NCBI GenBank assembly: GCA_015654835.1
Contig: JAATGG010000205.1
Location: 40,965-104,964, forward strand
Origin: Terriglobales bacterium
GTDB lineage: Bacteria > Acidobacteriota > Terriglobia > Terriglobales > Acidobacteriaceae
Direction of reading: 5' to 3'
Length of the DNA: 64,000 nucleotides
Below, piece by piece: positions 61,160 through 64,000 of this stretch. The number at the start of each line of letters is the position of its first letter. The first letter of the stretch is position 1. The notes under the pieces are model-generated. The model had not been told where the DNA came from and did not search any database. It worked only from the letters and a program-made list of their open reading frames with translations. A program made the position numbers and the translations under genes.

Positions 61160-63670
61160 CTATTTTGCCTTGCCGACCTGGATGCGGAGTCCTGCGCGAA
61201 AATTCATGGGCAGGCTGATGTAACCGATGGGAGCGATGTGCTGGTTGCTGGTCAGGTTTTCTGCCTGTGCATAGATGCCGAGCCAGGACGACCACTGATA
61301 GCTGCCGCCGAGGTCAAGCTTGGCGTAGCCGTGATCGAGATTGCGATTGGGCAGCAGCAGGGTGTTGAGATCGTTGGCATCGGCGTTCTCAAGATAGGTG
61401 GAGTCGTCGCTGCGGCTGGCAAATGCCGAGGTAAAGAGGGCGGTAAACCGGCGGCTGGCGTAGCTGGCCGAGAGGAAGCCGGTATGCGGAGGACGGCGGA
61501 ACGGACGCGCTCCCCGCAGCGGCGAAATGGCGCCGATCGGTATGCCGCCGAAGGTTGGCGCCTGTCCGCCGGTTAGAGCCTGGTTGTCGCTGTCGAAGGA
61601 GCGCTGCACGACTCCATCGAGATAGGTATAGCCGCCGCGCAAAAAAATATTGCCGCCGATGCCGCCTTCGACCGTGGATTCGATGCCCTGGGCGCGAAAG
61701 GCCTCGGTGTTGACGGTGAGCGAATACGCTCCGCTCTGCTGCAGAAACTGCTGGAGTAAGTTCTGCTCGGCCGGGGTGAGATTGGGCAGCAGCAGCGGGA
61801 TCAGGTTGGGACCCACATATTCGATCTGCCGTCCAAACTCATTATGAAAGTAGATGACGCGGAACACGATTCGCTGGCTCAAAAAGGACTGCTCTCCCCC
61901 GCCCTCGTAGGTGCGTGCGGTGGGCGCGGACAGAGGCGAAAGATGAAGCTGCCGAATGGTCGACTGGCCGCCATTGGCAATGAGAAAGCTATAGAGCGAA
62001 TCTTCTTGATCGGTGAGCGCGGGCTCGCGAACCGCATCGCCATAGTTGAACAGGATGCGGGTTCCGCTGAAGACGCCCTTGCGCGGACGCAGAGCATAGA
62101 AGGAGGAACCGGCGCGGGGCGTGGTCTGCGTACCGAAGAGCGAATAGTGCTCAAGGCTGCCGCCCAGGGTGTAAAAGAAACGGTTCTTGAAGTCCCCATG
62201 GACCGAGGCCAGGTAATCGTAGTTTGTCCGTTCAATCGGCAAATAGTAGGTGCTGCCGGGCTCGGCACCGCGCTCGTCTTCAAAGTGGAAGCCGGCAAGC
62301 GCGCTCAAATGAGGCGTGATGCGGTAGTCGCCCTGATAAAGAAGCTGGTCGCGGTTGGAGACCAGTTGATGACCCTGGGGATAAGTGCCGGCATAGTCGA
62401 GCACGGCGCGTCCGGTGGCGGAGTAGCCATTGGCGCCCGTGATGGTGACCAACTGCCCTAAGGTGCTGCCGAATGGATCGAAGTAGCCACTGCCACGCTG
62501 CTGCCACAGATTGTATTGCTCCCGCTTGCGGCTCAGGCCATAGCGCACGCTGTTATGAAACTGGGGCATGGTCTGGTTATCGATGGAAGCGCTCAGGAAC
62601 GTGTCTTGATCTTCCTGGGTGGCGGAATCGGCAACGTGGTAGAACTGCCAGGCGTTGGGAACGCCGGTAGCCGAGACTCCATAATGGAGCGTGCCGCGAA
62701 TCTGCGTGGCCGCCGAAGGCTGCCAACCGAAGTTAGCGGCGGTTGTGGCCACGTGGAACTCATCCATGGGCAGCGAGTTGCTGGTCTGGAACCAACTGAA
62801 GGAGCCCAGGTAGTCGAATTTGTTGTGGGTGCCTGCCAACTCGAATTGCTCGTGCGACGTGGAGAAGTTGCCGGCATCGCCCTCGAAAATCAACGAGGGA
62901 AAACTGGTGGTTCCGCGAGGGGTGGTGAAACTCACCACGCCGCTCTCCGCATCGGCGCCATAGAGGCCGGAGTCTGTCCCACGGTAAATCTCGGCACGCT
63001 CGATGGAACTGGTGGAAAGCGAACCGAAATCGAAGCGGCCGCCCAAGTCGCCGGCGCTGACGCCATCGAAGAGGATCTTGTTGTCGTCGGAATCGCCGCC
63101 ACGGATGAAGAGCGAGCCTTGCGAGCCGCGCTGACCTGCCTGCACGGTAAAGGTGCCGGGCATAAGCCGCAAAGCGCCCACGAAGTCGTCGCGCAATGCG
63201 ATATCGAGCGGACCGAGCACGCTGGTGGCGGCACTGGTCTGCGATTGCGGTGTGGGGATGCCGGTCGCCGTGACGACAATGGACTCGCGCACCCACTCGG
63301 GTTCGAGCACCAGGTTGCGCTCGATGGAGTCGAGGCGGCTGGCATAGAAACCGGGCGTTTCCAACTGGCGGAAGCCGGGAGACGAGACGATCAGGTAATA
63401 ACGTCCGTTGCCGCCGGTGAGAAGCTGAAAGCTGCCGTCGGCGGTGGAGACGGCGTTGGCCACCACTTTCCCCTTGCTGAAAAGCGCTACTTTGGCGCCG
63501 GTAATCTTAGCGCCGGAAGCGTCAGTAACCGTGCCATGAATGGCAGCGGCGCGTGCCCCAGAGACGGCAACAGCCAGAAAAAACGCGAGCGAAGCGGCGC
63601 TGAAGACACGGCCGGCAGTGCGGCTCCACCTGCGAGCCAACCCGGCACGCAGAACTGCGAAAAAATGCAT
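61160..63670 (-). CDS. TonB-dependent receptor with carboxypeptidase-regulatory-like N-domain
   Basis: The 836-residue outer-membrane protein (ATG at 63670, GGAGAA upstream) has a signal peptide ending near SGARAA. A regulatory-like beta-sandwich (IHGTVTDASGAKITGAKVALFSKGK) and a plug (SLFIRGGDSDDNKILFDGVSAGDLGG, IERAEIYRGTDSGLYGADAESGVVSF) follow, then a barrel ending MNFRAGLRIQVGKAK. The plug is close to classical siderophore or cobalamin receptors and unlike the Oar-type plug at 39563-42598, so the ligand may be a small iron chelate or cofactor; that is inference. No TonB, ExbB or substrate-binding gene is adjacent. Confidence 0.9.
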   Translation of the reverse strand: MHFFAVLRAGLARRWSRTAGRVFSAASLAFFLAVAVSGARAAAIHGTVTDASGAKITGAKVALFSKGKVVANAVSTADGSFQLLTGGNGRYYLIVSSPGFRQLETPGFYASRLDSIERNLVLEPEWVRESIVVTATGIPTPQSQTSAATSVLGPLDIALRDDFVGALRLMPGTFTVQAGQRGSQGSLFIRGGDSDDNKILFDGVSAGDLGGRFDFGSLSTSSIERAEIYRGTDSGLYGADAESGVVSFTTPRGTTSFPSLIFEGDAGNFSTSHEQFELAGTHNKFDYLGSFSWFQTSNSLPMDEFHVATTAANFGWQPSAATQIRGTLHYGVSATGVPNAWQFYHVADSATQEDQDTFLSASIDNQTMPQFHNSVRYGLSRKREQYNLWQQRGSGYFDPFGSTLGQLVTITGANGYSATGRAVLDYAGTYPQGHQLVSNRDQLLYQGDYRITPHLSALAGFHFEDERGAEPGSTYYLPIERTNYDYLASVHGDFKNRFFYTLGGSLEHYSLFGTQTTPRAGSSFYALRPRKGVFSGTRILFNYGDAVREPALTDQEDSLYSFLIANGGQSTIRQLHLSPLSAPTARTYEGGGEQSFLSQRIVFRVIYFHNEFGRQIEYVGPNLIPLLLPNLTPAEQNLLQQFLQQSGAYSLTVNTEAFRAQGIESTVEGGIGGNIFLRGGYTYLDGVVQRSFDSDNQALTGGQAPTFGGIPIGAISPLRGARPFRRPPHTGFLSASYASRRFTALFTSAFASRSDDSTYLENADANDLNTLLLPNRNLDHGYAKLDLGGSYQWSSWLGIYAQAENLTSNQHIAPIGYISLPMNFRAGLRIQVGKAK

Positions 63671-63904
63671 GAATCGCTTCTCCGTTCCTATCGGAACACC
63701 AGAGGTTGAGGCACGGGGACCGGTCTGCGGACTCGGCTCTTCTACGCCAAACTCCTTCTCGAAGATTATCTCAGCGGCTTGTCGGCAGTACCGGGAGGCC
63801 GATTTCGCAGGCGAGCGGCAAAGACCAAGCCTCACTGTCCGGACTATACGACGGGCTTCGAGGCAGAGGCGCTCACGAGGAGCGGACGTCCTGCGCCGAG
63901 AACA

Positions 63905-63981
63905 TGGTGACCCCGGGAAGATTCGAACTTCCGACACGCAGTTTAGGAAACTGCTGCTCTATCCACCTGAGCTACGGGGCC
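63905..63981 (-). tRNA. tRNA-Arg (anticodon CCU)
   Basis: On the minus strand GGCCCCG pairs with CGGGGTC to form the acceptor stem (one G-U pair). The anticodon arm is GCAGT-TTCCTAA-ACTGC with anticodon CCT, and the T-arm has GTTCGAATC. The 3' CCA is encoded (63905-63907). It reads AGG codons. The 5' end lies near the right edge of the window and its promoter is outside. Confidence 0.95.
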
Positions 63982-64000
63982 TTTTAAGTCAACAACTTAC

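Noticed and set aside
63905..63981. tRNA-Arg as a used integration site
   Set aside because: No partial tRNA repeat or integrase is visible inside the window. The region past the 5' end of the tRNA is beyond the right edge and cannot be judged.

Overview
The window is an ordinary-looking chromosomal segment of a GC-rich, Gram-negative (diderm) bacterium. I infer an acidobacterium of the Terriglobia type, from protein style only. The clues are two large TonB-dependent receptors with an N-terminal carboxypeptidase-regulatory-like domain (39563-42598 and 61160-63670), outer-membrane lipid A genes (lpxD and a PagL-like deacylase), a HemQ-type coproheme decarboxylase and many secreted orphan proteins. 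I see no insertion sequence, phage module or CRISPR array. Coding density is high and both strands are used in short operons.

Layout. 0-12 kb: the start of threonine synthase on the minus strand, modA, hemQ, a DedA protein, myo-inositol-1-phosphate synthase, a chemotaxis receptor, a glycogen debranching enzyme, a membrane-bound SpoIIE-type phosphatase and a secreted M48 protease. 12-21 kb: a small HTH protein, an M24 peptidase followed by accB and accC (fatty acid synthesis), a DinB-fold protein, thiE flanked by small degenerate repeats, then two amino-acid permeases preceded by a possible structured leader. 21-31 kb: bacilliredoxin, a Tat-exported phosphoesterase, murB, modBC (far from modA), endonuclease III, a tightly overlapping hemX-hemA-hemC-hemD operon, and a DUF1778/GNAT toxin-antitoxin pair behind a palindrome-rich intergenic region. 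31-38 kb: mutS-nagZ-anmK and a family 5 solute-binding lipoprotein, all with overlapping junctions, which joins mismatch repair to a murein-recycling set.

38-48 kb: a DUF5666-like secreted protein and a TonB receptor, a glycosyltransferase, a zinc-ribbon protein, and a divergent class II tRNA nucleotidyltransferase with an acidic linker and a histone-H1-like Ala/Lys/Pro tail. 46.7-54.6 kb: an orphan gene, lpxD and a lipoprotein, a MASE1-PAS-GGDEF diguanylate cyclase, an orphan secreted protein, glutamate formimidoyltransferase, a PagL-like protein and YebC. 54.7-64 kb: purQ, a CpsB-type phosphatase, an SDR enzyme, a secreted regulatory-like domain protein, groES-groEL behind a degenerate CIRCE element, a small zinc ribbon, a second TonB receptor and a tRNA-Arg(CCU) with encoded CCA.

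The items most worth following are the nucleotidyltransferase fusion (44707-46602), the possible two-state leader before the amino-acid permease (17703-17807), the palindrome-rich control region between the heme operon and the toxin-antitoxin pair (30004-30422), the mutS/murein-recycling operon, and the combination of HemQ with a CRP-like site at the heme operon. All functional calls come from reading sequence motifs. No database search was possible.
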